DNA of 64,000 bases from contig JBDSEV010000075.1 of assembly GCA_039919885.1 (NCBI GenBank), forward strand, positions 111,652-175,651, read 5' to 3'. This DNA comes from JACMLD01 sp039919885 (GTDB taxonomy: Bacteria > Bacteroidota > Bacteroidia > Chitinophagales > Chitinophagaceae). Shown here in pieces: positions 8,524 through 17,270 of the stretch. The notes under the pieces were generated by a model. It saw only the letters and a list, made by a program, of their open reading frames with translations. It did not search any database and was not told the DNA's origin. Position numbers and translations under genes: made by a program. Numbering within the stretch: the first letter of the stretch is position 1; the number at the start of each line of letters is the position of its first letter.

Positions 8524-10290
8524 TCACTCCAAGGCATCGCCCGGCTGTTCCTGAACGGCTGCTGCATCTCCGGTTCCGCTGTCAGCAGTGCTCATCCTGT
8601 TTTGTTTCTTTTGTGCCGGTGTGGGTTTCTGCACCCAGTTATTGCTGTAGGCTTTAAATGCGTCGTTTTGCAGGAACTCAGAAAGTTCAGTAGCGCCATC
8701 TACGTATGCTGCTAAAGCTTTGTATGCGGGTGTTTTTTCTTTCTTAAGAATTAGCATGGCGGCGTTGGCACCGGCTTTTACAGCAATTGGCACCCCTCCG
8801 CCAAGTTCCGCCCAGTGACCACCGACCAATAAATTTTTTACCGGCGTGTGGTAGGTAGCAACTTTATTCATCATGTTTGGCCGGTTTGGCTTGGTTGCCA
8901 TCATCGATCCGCCGGTATTGCCGGTATACCGGAAATGGGTAACCGGTGTTGCCACATCATAAAAAAGGATGTGCTTCCTTAAACCGGGTGCAATCTTGTC
9001 TTCCACCCGCTGTATCAGTTGTTGTGCAACCGAATCTTTGAGTTCTTTGTATGCCATTCCCCTGATAAAATTGCCATGGTTGTCTTTTTCTGTTCGCCAT
9101 TCGTTTTCAAACTTCATCTCTGCAGGCATAAACAGCAGGAGTGTGCCGTGGCCGTCTGGCGCCAGCGACTTGTCCCGAAAACTCGGAGCCAGTACAACAA
9201 TTTCAGTGTGCAACGGGTTACCGCCCGCCTGCTCAAGACGCGGCACCTGGGCACTTGATAAGTGAATTAACTCTTCGTTGAAGCCAAGTGTCTCCACCGG
9301 GCAATCCAACGCAATGCTAACCGTAACCGATGAACTGTAAAGTTCAGCCTGTGCAAGGTTCTTTTTTAATTTTTCAGGGATGGGTGTGCGGGCCAATAAT
9401 TTATTATACAAAGACGGGGCATCAGATGCAGCAATCACATACTTGCTTTCAATTTGGCAAATCTTGCCATTTCGTTCGCAGGAAACGCCATAGGCAGTAT
9501 TGTTCCGCGTTAGTATTTCTTTCACTTCGCAGCGATAAAAAGTATCCTGTTTGAAATAATGGATCAGGTGTTCCAGCCATTCTGCAATTACCTGCCCGCC
9601 ACCCTGGGGTGGACTTTGAAAGTCGTTGTTGTATGCCCAACCAATCGGCACGATACACGAGAGGATTTCGGTATCGGCGCTAAAAACCTCTTGCAGCTGC
9701 TTGCTTTTAAAATATTTTGCCAGGCCCTTTTTAACCCCTTTCTCACCGGAGAAACGTAAATGAGGGATAAATTTAAATGCAAACCGGATTAAATTTTTTT
9801 TTCGAAATAATTTCTCGGTGAAAGTCATTGTTTCTTCGGCGCGGAAAATATTACCAAAATTTTTGAATGCGCCACCAACTTTTTTTGCTGCCAGAAAAAA
9901 TTTATCGATCCCAGCTGCATCCGCCGGAAACTCTTTTTTCCATTGTTCTTTTAAATCGTCCGGGGTATTGGTAAGAAGGTATTCATAATCATCGCCTTTG
10001 AACCGGCGTATCCTTTTTTGGGTAACTGCTTTTGGATAGTCGTTGCCAAGTGCATCAAAAAGTCTGCAAACCATTCCCTCTTTTGAATATTGATTGAGCC
10101 AATGAATGGCAGTATCGAACCTGAACGCTTTCCTGGAAAAGCCGGCAAGGTAACCTCCGGGATGCGGTTCTTTTTCCAGCACACAAACTGTTAAGCCTGC
10201 TTTACTTAGCAAGGCACCGGCAGTGAGGCCGCCAATTCCGGATCCTATAATCACTACATCATAGCTGGCTTTCGGTTCCTGTCGCTCCAT
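8524..10290 (-). CDS. FAD-dependent oxidoreductase, CrtI/retinol saturase-like
   Basis: This 588-residue flavoprotein starts with a dinucleotide-binding fold (VVIIGSGIGGLTAGALLSKAG) followed by ExxxxPGG (LEKEPHPGGYLAGF), the signature of phytoene desaturase, prolycopene isomerase and all-trans-retinol saturase relatives. A C-terminal FAD-contact segment is visible near residue 500 (LLVGGHWAELGGGVPIAV). The last 35 or so residues are polar and low in complexity (Gln, Ala, Asp), probably disordered. No crtB or other carotenoid gene is nearby, so the substrate is unknown; a carotenoid or other polyene is the family-based guess. It stands alone between two stretches without genes. Confidence 0.85.
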   Translation of the reverse strand: MERQEPKASYDVVIIGSGIGGLTAGALLSKAGLTVCVLEKEPHPGGYLAGFSRKAFRFDTAIHWLNQYSKEGMVCRLFDALGNDYPKAVTQKRIRRFKGDDYEYLLTNTPDDLKEQWKKEFPADAAGIDKFFLAAKKVGGAFKNFGNIFRAEETMTFTEKLFRKKNLIRFAFKFIPHLRFSGEKGVKKGLAKYFKSKQLQEVFSADTEILSCIVPIGWAYNNDFQSPPQGGGQVIAEWLEHLIHYFKQDTFYRCEVKEILTRNNTAYGVSCERNGKICQIESKYVIAASDAPSLYNKLLARTPIPEKLKKNLAQAELYSSSVTVSIALDCPVETLGFNEELIHLSSAQVPRLEQAGGNPLHTEIVVLAPSFRDKSLAPDGHGTLLLFMPAEMKFENEWRTEKDNHGNFIRGMAYKELKDSVAQQLIQRVEDKIAPGLRKHILFYDVATPVTHFRYTGNTGGSMMATKPNRPNMMNKVATYHTPVKNLLVGGHWAELGGGVPIAVKAGANAAMLILKKEKTPAYKALAAYVDGATELSEFLQNDAFKAYSNNWVQKPTPAQKKQNRMSTADSGTGDAAAVQEQPGDALE

Positions 10291-10597
10291 AAAAATTCAA
10301 CAATTTACTGTACGTGAATATCGCTGCACACAATATTAAAACAGAATTATCGCGGATTGGTATTTTTTTAGGTATTTAAAAAAAGCGTACCGAAATGCGC
10401 TGTACAAAACAATAACAGTGGCGGTAAAATCGCAGGCTACGATATAATGATTATAGAGCGGGAGTGGTCGCTGTTTTTTCAATCGGCCTGCCGAAATAAG
10501 CGGGGAGAAGCGGGATAAGAAACGAACGGCAGCAGGCAAAAAAAAGCATATTCCGGATTCGCTATGAATCGCCGTTCCGGAATATGCTCGTAAACTT
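10291..10597. other. Intergenic stretch holding the YtxH gene terminator
   Basis: These 307 bases separate the YtxH-like gene (minus) from the flavoprotein gene (minus). The part next to the YtxH gene holds a strong hairpin terminator, described separately. The rest contains only the AT-rich upstream region of the flavoprotein gene, with a weak TAATATTG element on the minus strand; no gene is seen. Confidence 0.55.
10536..10588 (-). terminator. Intrinsic terminator of the YtxH-like gene
   Basis: A perfect 13-bp stem (AGCATATTCCGGA at 10545-10557 with its complement at 10576-10588) has an inner smaller hairpin (GATTC/GAATC). Reading the minus strand, it is followed by a run of nine T. It lies ten bases after the stop of the 10598-10837 gene. 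Confidence 0.85.
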
Positions 10598-10837
10598 TTA
10601 TCCCATTGTATTTACATTCATTTTTGAGCCGGGTGCTGAGTCAGCATGGCCGTTCGTAGCCTTTTTGCCGTGCATAAGGTCAGTCAGGCAATCTTTAAGG
10701 GATACGCCCAGATCGGTAGTTTTATCAAGTATCCGCTGCCGGGTATCCGACCCTTTTTCCGGGGATAATAAAATACCTGCAATAGCGCCTATTGAAATGC
10801 CTGCAATAAAACCGAGAATTGTTTTTGTACCTGTCAT
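10598..10837 (-). CDS. YtxH domain-containing small membrane protein
   Basis: This 79-residue protein starts with a glycine/alanine-rich membrane segment (ILGFIAGISIGAIAGILLSPEKGSDTR), the typical YtxH pattern, followed by a short amphipathic region and a polar tail. The frame is open further upstream, but the ATG at 10835-10837 (MTGTKTILGF) gives the usual family start. YtxH proteins are small stress-associated inner-membrane proteins without a defined activity. It is monocistronic, with its own terminator. Confidence 0.75.
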   Translation of the reverse strand: MTGTKTILGFIAGISIGAIAGILLSPEKGSDTRQRILDKTTDLGVSLKDCLTDLMHGKKATNGHADSAPGSKMNVNTMG

Positions 10838-11467
10838 AATAGTAAGATTTAAATGAAAATTTAGGTGTTTGTTTTTGACTTTTTTTCCGTCAGTATCAGA
10901 TAACGATTTTGTAGATAGAGACAATCATTGTGCCAGTGCGGTATTGCTTGGTTAAGCCGGGTTTTATAAGGATCGATTCCGAGTATTTATTTCCCCGGTT
11001 TGCAGTACCGCTGTTTTTTAAGACCCAGCCATTGATAAAATTATCCATCCATGCAATAACTTGATTTACTTAGTTTTTGAAGATTTCGGGTGATCCTTAA
11101 CCTGTCTTCCGAACCGGCATACCACGGTTGGACATACTCTTTTTTGCTGCTGGAAAACTTGGTTTAATTGCCTGATCACACGTGAGAAAACCTATTAGAT
11201 AGAACGTGCCCCGTGGTCGGTTAAGGTTTTTTAACAGCGGAAATTTTCCATCAGTTCCAGCGGTCAATGCTTGTCTTTCATTGGGAGAATATAAAATAAT
11301 ATGTGAAATTTGCCTTTATTTATCGCATTTTCCCCTCGTAAACGTCTATTTCAACTAGTAATCCCCCTGTGTGAATAACTTTTTAGTTAAATAAGCACAC
11401 CTTAATTATTTTAGCAGAGGGGTATACCCATCCCCGAAGTATTACTAACAATTAAATTCAATTTAAA
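10838..11467. other. 630-base stretch without a coding gene; one structured element
   Basis: No credible frame is present between the divergent YtxH and SWIB genes. The region holds an imperfect long hairpin followed by a T-run on the plus strand (10938-11019, described separately). Near the SWIB gene there is a weak promoter-like TATTTTAG at 11407-11414. Confidence 0.55.
10938..11019 (+). ncRNA. Structured element ending in a T-run, possible sRNA 3' end
   Basis: GCGGTATTGC (10938-10947) pairs with GCAGTACCGC (11002-11011) with one mismatch. An inner CCGG-containing stem (near 10957 and 11094-style positions at 10993-10998) adds pairing, and TGTTTTTTAA follows directly. This looks like an intrinsic terminator on the plus strand, yet no plus-strand gene lies upstream: the nearest gene is on the other strand. 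A small RNA or an antisense transcript of the YtxH gene could end here. This is inference from structure only. Confidence 0.3.
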
Positions 11468-11857
11468 ATGGCAAAAGCAGTAAAAAAAGCAGCTAAGAAA
11501 GCAGCACCTAAAAAAGCAGCACCTAAAAAAGCGGCGAAGAAAGCAGCACCGAAAAAAGCAGCAAAAAAAGCGGCCCCTAAAAAAGCAGCTAAGAAAAAGT
11601 CAGCCCGCAAACCTAACGCAGCATTTATGGCGCCCCTCACTTCAAGCCCTGCATTGGCTGAAGTAATTGGTAGCAAACCAATGCCCAGAACAGAAATTAT
11701 TCGTCAGATCTGGAATTACATCAAAAAGAATAAATTACAGGATCAGAAGAACAAAAGGATGATCAATGCCGACGCAAAACTGAAAGTGTTATTTGCTGGC
11801 AAAATGCAAATTTCTATGTTTGATCTTGCAAAAGTAGTAAGCAAGAACGTTAAATAA
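11468..11857 (+). CDS. Lys/Ala-tailed SWIB domain protein
   Basis: This 129-residue protein has two parts. Residues 1-50 are repeats built from Lys and Ala with Pro (KKAAPKKAAKKA), like histone H1 or bacterial histone-like tails. Residues 55-129 match a SWIB/MDM2 domain (FMAPLTSSPALAEVIG, MPRTEIIRQIWNYIKKNKLQD, MFDLAKVVSKNVK). The tail should bind DNA non-specifically; the SWIB fold is a protein-interaction module known in chromatin remodellers and in chlamydial and Bacteroidota nucleoid-associated proteins. It is transcribed alone and followed by a terminator. The lysine-rich coding stretch is A-rich and repetitive at DNA level. Confidence 0.88.
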   Translation: MAKAVKKAAKKAAPKKAAPKKAAKKAAPKKAAKKAAPKKAAKKKSARKPNAAFMAPLTSSPALAEVIGSKPMPRTEIIRQIWNYIKKNKLQDQKNKRMINADAKLKVLFAGKMQISMFDLAKVVSKNVK

Positions 11858-11883
11858 ATCTTGCACCGATTGTATAAGCTGAT

Positions 11884-11923
11884 AAACAGGGATGCTTTCC
11901 GAAGTGTCCCTGTTTTGTTTTAA
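11884..11923 (+). terminator. Terminator after the SWIB gene
   Basis: AAACAGGGA (11884-11892) pairs with TCCCTGTTT (11907-11915) around a 14-base loop, and TGTTTT follows. It lies 27 bases after the SWIB stop codon. Confidence 0.75.
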
Positions 11924-12041
11924 AAACCGGCCCTACCAGGTTGCCTTATTGAAAGACAACCGCAAAAAATATCCTGGAATGCCGCGGATACTGTAATATT
12001 TCTAAGTCGGTCTTATTCTTCAACCTCTTGTAACTTTCATT

Positions 12042-13118
12042 ATGCAAAAAAAAACCTTCCTACTGTATGGTGCTAACGGCTACTCCGGCCGGCTTATAGC
12101 AAGGTTTGCCCACCAATATGATTTGGCGCCAATACTTGCCGGCAGAAACCAGCAGGTCATTGCTGCGCTGGCGCAGGAATTGTCGCTACCATACAAGATT
12201 GTGGATCTTGCAGACGGGCCTGGCCTGGTTGCTGCGCTTCAGGAAGTGTCCCTCGTGGTGCATGCGGCAGGTCCTTATGATCTTACCGCCCGGCAAATGA
12301 TTGCTGCCTGCATGGAAGCCGGTACGCACTACGTTGATCTCAACGGAGACCTGGAAGTATTTGAAATGATGCAGGGCTACGATAAAGCAGCGAAAGAGAA
12401 AAACATAATGGTTTTACCAGGGGCCGGCTTTGATGTGGTACCAACTGATTGCCTTTCGCGCTGGTTAAAAGATCAATTACCAGATGCCAACAAGTTGGAA
12501 ATCGCTTTTGCTATTATCGGCAGCGGCTTATCGCGCGGCACCTCCATTACAACGCTGCAGAAATTGGGTATGCCCGGCGCACGGCGGGTAAACGGGCAAA
12601 TTGTTCCGGAGCCTATTGGCACAAGAGGAATGTGGGTGGAATTTCCCTACAACAAACAGCAATCATTTGTAATGAGCATTCCCTGGGGGGATGTAAGTAC
12701 CGCCTATTTTACAACGGGTATCCCCAATATTGAAACATATACCGGCATCAGCAAAGGCGTCTGGTTATTTTTAAAAATGCAACGATCATTTAACTGGTTA
12801 TTGCGCACCCGCCTGGTGCACCGCATGATAACGCAAATTATTAACAGCAAATCACCCGGACCGGATGATCAGCGGCGGGACAAAGCAGTTAGCCTCATTC
12901 GCGGAAAAGTATTTAATCCGCAGGGGAAATCGATCACGGCTTTTATGCGCTGCCCCGAAGCATATTCGCTAACCGCCCTGTCCGTGTTGTTAATCGCCAG
13001 GAAAATATTGGATGGAGATTTTAAACCCGGCTATCAAACGCCTGCCAGTGCCTATGGCGCAGATCTTATTATGGAAATACCGGGCGTATCGCGCGAAATG
13101 GGGGAGGGTAATTCGTAA
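12042..13118 (+). CDS. Saccharopine dehydrogenase-like NAD(P)-binding protein
   Basis: This 358-residue protein starts with a Rossmann motif (LLYGANGYSGRLIARFA, LAGRNQQVI) and continues as in the saccharopine-dehydrogenase/trans-acting enoyl reductase group (LVVHAAGPYDLTARQMIAAC, HYVDLNGDLEVFE, LPGAGFDVVPTDCL). It probably binds NAD(P)H and reduces or epimerises an unknown substrate. It has no membrane anchor. It is monocistronic, and no lysine-pathway gene is nearby, so a role in lysine metabolism is unlikely. The ATG at 12042 opens the Rossmann fold immediately, which supports this start. Confidence 0.82.
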   Translation: MQKKTFLLYGANGYSGRLIARFAHQYDLAPILAGRNQQVIAALAQELSLPYKIVDLADGPGLVAALQEVSLVVHAAGPYDLTARQMIAACMEAGTHYVDLNGDLEVFEMMQGYDKAAKEKNIMVLPGAGFDVVPTDCLSRWLKDQLPDANKLEIAFAIIGSGLSRGTSITTLQKLGMPGARRVNGQIVPEPIGTRGMWVEFPYNKQQSFVMSIPWGDVSTAYFTTGIPNIETYTGISKGVWLFLKMQRSFNWLLRTRLVHRMITQIINSKSPGPDDQRRDKAVSLIRGKVFNPQGKSITAFMRCPEAYSLTALSVLLIARKILDGDFKPGYQTPASAYGADLIMEIPGVSREMGEGNS

Positions 13119-13322
13119 AATGCAGTCACGCATTGAACGCCGGGTGCATTGAAATTACCGCCGCCGGCTGTAAAAAATTCCGGAAGTACTCAATGACGGG
13201 AAACCCAACAATTGCCGCAGCAGGCAGTTACCGCTTTTTCCATCTGAATGTTTAAATAACAATTCGATTGCACGGAAAACAAAATACGCAAAGCAGTTTA
13301 GCCGTAATCTTGTGCATTGTTA

Positions 13323-13640
13323 ATGAAACAAAATAATGTGAAAGAACAAAATGAGAAGTCGCCACATATTTTAAATGCCTCTTCCAACCTGCTCGGCATT
13401 TGCTTCATCGTGCTTACATCGTTAAAACTGCTCAACAAGTCTGAAACAACCGTTATCGATGAAGTAACTGTGGTTGCCATTATTTTATTTATGGCCAGTT
13501 GTATACTGTCGTTTTTGTCAATCCGCGGGGTTAATAAAAAAAGTTTTTTCTTTGAAAAATCAGCTGATATTTTATTCCTGGGCGGCCTTTTTTTATTGTT
13601 TATAACAACATTATTGTTCTCTTTCAATATCATTAAATAA
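13323..13640 (+). CDS. Small membrane protein, unknown function
   Basis: This 105-residue protein starts at ATG 13323; a TTG two codons earlier is less likely. It has a polar N-terminus and three hydrophobic segments (about 20-35, 45-65 and 80-100). I recognise no family. It could be a small inner-membrane protein of the kind often found near stress genes. The flanking genes (a reductase upstream and an OmpA protein convergent downstream) give no functional hint. A weak TAATCTTG lies just upstream at 13305-13312. Confidence 0.55.
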   Translation: MKQNNVKEQNEKSPHILNASSNLLGICFIVLTSLKLLNKSETTVIDEVTVVAIILFMASCILSFLSIRGVNKKSFFFEKSADILFLGGLFLLFITTLLFSFNIIK

Positions 13641-13685
13641 AAGTAACACCCGTAAAACTTTTAGTCTTGCCGTTCGCCGGCGCTA

Positions 13686-13741
13686 AAAAAAAGCCTCAGA
13701 AGATTAGCGCATCTTTTGAAAGACTGCTAATTTCCTGAGAC
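13686..13741 (-). terminator. Terminator of the OmpA/PD40 gene
   Basis: CTCAGAAGATTAGC and GCTAATTTCCTGAG form a 14-bp stem with two mismatches. Its loop holds a second small hairpin (TCTTT/AAAGA). On the minus strand it is followed by a run of T. It lies downstream of the 13773-15443 stop. Confidence 0.75.
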
Positions 13742-13772
13742 AATTTCTTGCTGATATTATTATAACCCGGAC

Positions 13773-15443
13773 CTAGTCCTTCGTAATTTTAAATTCAACC
13801 CTTCGGTTTATCTGGCGACCATCTGCGGTGCCGTTGTCAGCAATTGGTTTTGTTTCGCCATAACCATGCGATACAATTTTTCCCGCATCAATCCCTTTCG
13901 ACAATATAAACTCTCTTACTGATTTGGCCCTGTTTTCACTCAACACCTGGTTATGTTCGTCGGACGCATTGGAATCGGTGTGGGCGCTTATCTCAATCTC
14001 GATACCAGGGTTTTCTTTTAGCAATGTCACTACGCGTTCCAGTTCAATAATAGATTCGTTGCGCAAATCTGACTTATCGTTGTCGAAGAATACGTTGTTC
14101 AACCGCACCACCTGTCCAATCTCAATCGGTGCCAGGTACAAATCTTTGTGTATTTCTTTATAACCGGCTTTCACCAGCGAGTCGAGGTTCAGGTTTTCCG
14201 ACACTGCGAAGAAATGGTCGGCAGATGCGCGGATGCTGTAATTTTTGTCGTACGGCAATACAATTTTAAAAGCGCCGTCGCCTGCGCCAGATATGCCGCT
14301 GCCCGCAACGGCACCATCGGGCAGAGTTTCATACACCAGTGATGCACTAAGCGGTTGTTTTGTTTTTAAATTATATACATTGCCGCTCACCAGTAAAACT
14401 GGTTTCGGCCTTTCTTTTTCAAGTAATTTAACGCGTACAATATCGCTTTCACCCAGCGTGTTCAAACTCGTGGTGAGGTAAGCATATTCGCCACCTGCAT
14501 CCAGCGTGAAAAATGCATCCCAGGTGCTGGTATTAATGGGGCTACCAAGGTTTACCGGGTCACTCCATTTTTGCCAGGTATTGTCCAGTCTTTTGGTCAT
14601 CCAGATATCATTGTCGCCAATGCCACCTTCACGGTTGCTGCTGAAATAGAGGGTCACACCATCTGCGGCGAGATAGGGGGTCATTTCATTTGTTTCCGGC
14701 GCATTGATTTTCTTTCCAAGATTTTTCGGTTCCGTCCACCAACCTTCTTTTGTTAAAAAACAAACATACAAATCATTGTCTGCACTGCCTGCCTCCGGGG
14801 TCATGTACAATAGAAGGCTCTGGCCATTGTGTGCCATGGTAGCACCCGACTGACGTCCGCGGTCGTACTTGTTATAGTTTTTAATTTGGAGTGCATTGGG
14901 CTCACTCCAGTTGCCGTTTTCTGTTAACGTACACATGCTAACACCCTTGCCGTTAAACGCTCCATTCATAAATGCGCCGCGGATCAGTATGCGGTTATTG
15001 TCGGGCGATATCCAGTATACGGCGTTGTATTGCACCGTATTCAGCGGGTAGCCAAGGTGGACTGCCTTGCTCCATTTTCCGGTGCTGTCTCTTTCGGAAA
15101 ACCAGATGTCCTGTGAGTTGGGTACAGAATTGAATTTTGTATTTCTCGGGCTGTTTTCACAGATAAAAAACAATAAGTTTCCGTCTGCAGAAACGGTTGG
15201 CCGAAGTTCTGCAAGGTTGGTGTTTATGCTGCCACCGAGGTTCTCAATTTTGAGAATCGTGGCAGGATTGATAATGTTGTCTTTTTGGGGAATCAGGTCA
15301 GCGGCTGTGTCTGTAACTGCTCCGGCAGTATCAGCAAGCTTCACGGAAGTAACGGCAATGTTTGCAGTGTTATTGAGTGAGGGCTGAGCAGCTGCATATT
15401 GTATGCACGCGGATAAGATCATAAGGGTAAATACGGGTTTCAC
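13773..15443 (-). CDS. PD40 repeat-OmpA family outer-membrane protein
   Basis: This 556-residue exported protein has a signal peptide (KPVFTLMILSACIQYAAAQ), a PD40/WD40-like propeller (repeats such as SPDNNRILIRGAF and AADGVTLYFSSNREGGIGDNDIW), a short CarboxypepD-like segment (about 355-430), and a C-terminal OmpA domain (FFDNDKSDLRNES, ISAHTDSNASDEHNQVLSENRA) that binds peptidoglycan. The start codon is GTG at 15441-15443; the ATG at 15422 would remove the positively charged end of the signal peptide. The architecture matches Bacteroidota envelope proteins that tether the outer membrane to the wall. It is monocistronic with its own terminator. Confidence 0.9.
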   Translation of the reverse strand: MKPVFTLMILSACIQYAAAQPSLNNTANIAVTSVKLADTAGAVTDTAADLIPQKDNIINPATILKIENLGGSINTNLAELRPTVSADGNLLFFICENSPRNTKFNSVPNSQDIWFSERDSTGKWSKAVHLGYPLNTVQYNAVYWISPDNNRILIRGAFMNGAFNGKGVSMCTLTENGNWSEPNALQIKNYNKYDRGRQSGATMAHNGQSLLLYMTPEAGSADNDLYVCFLTKEGWWTEPKNLGKKINAPETNEMTPYLAADGVTLYFSSNREGGIGDNDIWMTKRLDNTWQKWSDPVNLGSPINTSTWDAFFTLDAGGEYAYLTTSLNTLGESDIVRVKLLEKERPKPVLLVSGNVYNLKTKQPLSASLVYETLPDGAVAGSGISGAGDGAFKIVLPYDKNYSIRASADHFFAVSENLNLDSLVKAGYKEIHKDLYLAPIEIGQVVRLNNVFFDNDKSDLRNESIIELERVVTLLKENPGIEIEISAHTDSNASDEHNQVLSENRAKSVREFILSKGIDAGKIVSHGYGETKPIADNGTADGRQINRRVEFKITKD

Positions 15444-15585
15444 GGTGTATGGTTTGCAGCCAAACTAATATAAAAACCTTAGCGCATAAAGCTATTTCCA
15501 CCAATTTCTATGAAACACCCTATAATTTCGATTAACGAATAGTAAAACTGCGATTAACTGCAGGGAAAACAACGATCTACCCTGT

Positions 15586-16278
15586 TCAGCTATACCGGTC
15601 GTTCCGCCACGGATACGCAGTGTTGGAATAACCCCTCTCTTCCCAGAAGCCCAGTTTGTTTTTAGTCAGAAATTCTATCCGGTGTATCCATTTCGATCCT
15701 TTCCAGGCGTACAATTGCGGCGTTATAAGTCGCACAGGGCCGCCATGTTCACGCGGCAGCGGTTGTTCTTCAACGGTATGTACCAGCAATACATCGGGTT
15801 TAATGGCTTCCTCCAGCGAGAGGTTGGTAGTATAGTCATCATAGCCGTAGCACATAATATGCGTGGCGTTCTCAAGGGGTTGTACCAATGCAGCAAGATC
15901 AAGCATGCGTACACCTTTCCAGTTAACATTCAATTTGGACCAGGTAGTAACACAATGAAAGTCTGAAGTGTCGGCAGCCTGCGGTAAGGCCATAAAGTCT
16001 GCCCAGTTCAATGTTACCGGATGGTCTACGGCGCCATCCACCACCAGCTGCCAGTTGTTTAGTTCAACAGCCGGTTGAAGGCCGAGATCCAGCACCGGCC
16101 ATTTCTGGGTGATGGTTTGTCCAACGGGTAAGTGCGGCATACCATGGCGGTTCAGGTCTCCGGAACCCAGCGGTTTTGCATCGGACACGGAAGGGGTTTG
16201 CCGCATTTTTTCTTCAAATCGTGCTTTTAGTTTCATCCTGGCTTCTACCACGCGCTGTAGTTTGTCTGATGCTTCCAT
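15586..16278 (-). CDS. Sulfite oxidase-like molybdopterin oxidoreductase
   Basis: This 230-residue protein has a molybdopterin-binding oxidoreductase fold of the sulfite oxidase/MsrP group. The molybdenum-ligating cysteine is in SDFHCVTTWSKLNVNWKGV, and conserved segments HGGPVRLITPQLYAWKGSKWI and GFWEERGYSN follow. There is no twin-arginine or Sec signal, so it is probably cytoplasmic. The frame is open to 16338, but the ATG at 16276-16278 (MEASDKLQ) avoids overlap with the upstream ThuA gene. It is the last gene of a three-gene minus-strand run. The substrate is unknown, and no heme partner is encoded nearby. Confidence 0.85.
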   Translation of the reverse strand: MEASDKLQRVVEARMKLKARFEEKMRQTPSVSDAKPLGSGDLNRHGMPHLPVGQTITQKWPVLDLGLQPAVELNNWQLVVDGAVDHPVTLNWADFMALPQAADTSDFHCVTTWSKLNVNWKGVRMLDLAALVQPLENATHIMCYGYDDYTTNLSLEEAIKPDVLLVHTVEEQPLPREHGGPVRLITPQLYAWKGSKWIHRIEFLTKNKLGFWEERGYSNTAYPWRNDRYS

Positions 16279-16307
16279 GTGTAAAATTTTAATCTTTTTA
16301 AATAGCA

Positions 16308-17153
16308 CTAGTGTTTGATGCTGCGCCCCGCCACCCATAACAGGCTATTCATGATGAGTCGGTTCTGTATCTCGTTTTCAAATTGAAATGATAGTTCTTT
16401 ATTGGTCTTGTGCTCGTAATCAATGTCATTGTGGCCCATATTGAAATACACCATTTTATAATATTTGTTAGTCCAGACAATGGGGTAGTAGCCACTGTGC
16501 CAAATTTCATGCAGCCTGGGGCCGGTGCCGAGCGGAAAGCTGGTACTATCCACTGATAAAAGTATTTTGATGGAGTCATTGACGCGCAAATCCCTTTGCC
16601 AGCTGTACCATTCATTGGGCGCCGATTTAAACGTACCGGGCAGGTTGGCCATGGCCGGTTGAGAAGGATCTTCCACGCGCAGCACGGCAGGCACAGGCCG
16701 CCAGGTATTAGCTTTGTATTCACCCGCTCCAATAAAATCATTGTGGTACCAATCCCAGTTTTGCGGAAACGCAGATGGCGTGAGTGCAAAGCCGGCAAAG
16801 TGAAAGCCAAGCCATGCTCCGCCCTTTTCCATGTATTCCTGAAACGCTTTTCTTTGATCGGGCAAGTCCGGACGGGTATCCAGGAAAATAACTACCTGGT
16901 AATTGGATAAGAACTTTTGATTGAGGTTGTTCCAGTTATTGGTTGAATCGTATAAGAAATTATATTTTTCGGCCATTGCAGGAAACCATTTGTTTGCTTC
17001 ATGCACAAAACTGATGTGCGCCTGGTCTTCTTTGGCTGTATAAAACGCAATGACTTTAAATGGTTTGCTTTTTTGTGCGTTGCCTGCACAACAGGTCAAT
17101 ACGGCTATGCAAAGCAAAACAATTTTTAAAGACTGGCGTGCGGTCTGCGGCAT
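16308..17153 (-). CDS. ThuA domain-containing secreted protein
   Basis: This 281-residue protein has a signal peptide (LKIVLLCIAVLTCCAGNAQ) and a ThuA-like glutamine-amidotransferase fold (FKVIAFYTAKEDQAHISFVHEANKWF, YQVVIFLDTRPD, GGAWLGFHFAGF, MVYFNMGHNDIDY). ThuA proteins are linked to sugar and trehalose use and to 3-keto-sugar metabolism in Bacteroidota. The upstream neighbour is a DUF1080 protein, a family tied to 3-keto-glycoside hydrolysis, so this pair may act on oxidised disaccharides in the periplasm. The 29-base gap to the oxidoreductase gene suggests co-transcription. Confidence 0.85.
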   Translation of the reverse strand: MPQTARQSLKIVLLCIAVLTCCAGNAQKSKPFKVIAFYTAKEDQAHISFVHEANKWFPAMAEKYNFLYDSTNNWNNLNQKFLSNYQVVIFLDTRPDLPDQRKAFQEYMEKGGAWLGFHFAGFALTPSAFPQNWDWYHNDFIGAGEYKANTWRPVPAVLRVEDPSQPAMANLPGTFKSAPNEWYSWQRDLRVNDSIKILLSVDSTSFPLGTGPRLHEIWHSGYYPIVWTNKYYKMVYFNMGHNDIDYEHKTNKELSFQFENEIQNRLIMNSLLWVAGRSIKH

Positions 17154-17270
17154 ACAACAGAGATTACAGTGAAAGAATGTTTTGTATTAAATGATAGTTA
17201 TCATCACCAGCAGGATGGCCAGCATTTTCCATAGCAGCTCCGATAAATTAAAAAAATGAACAACCTTATA

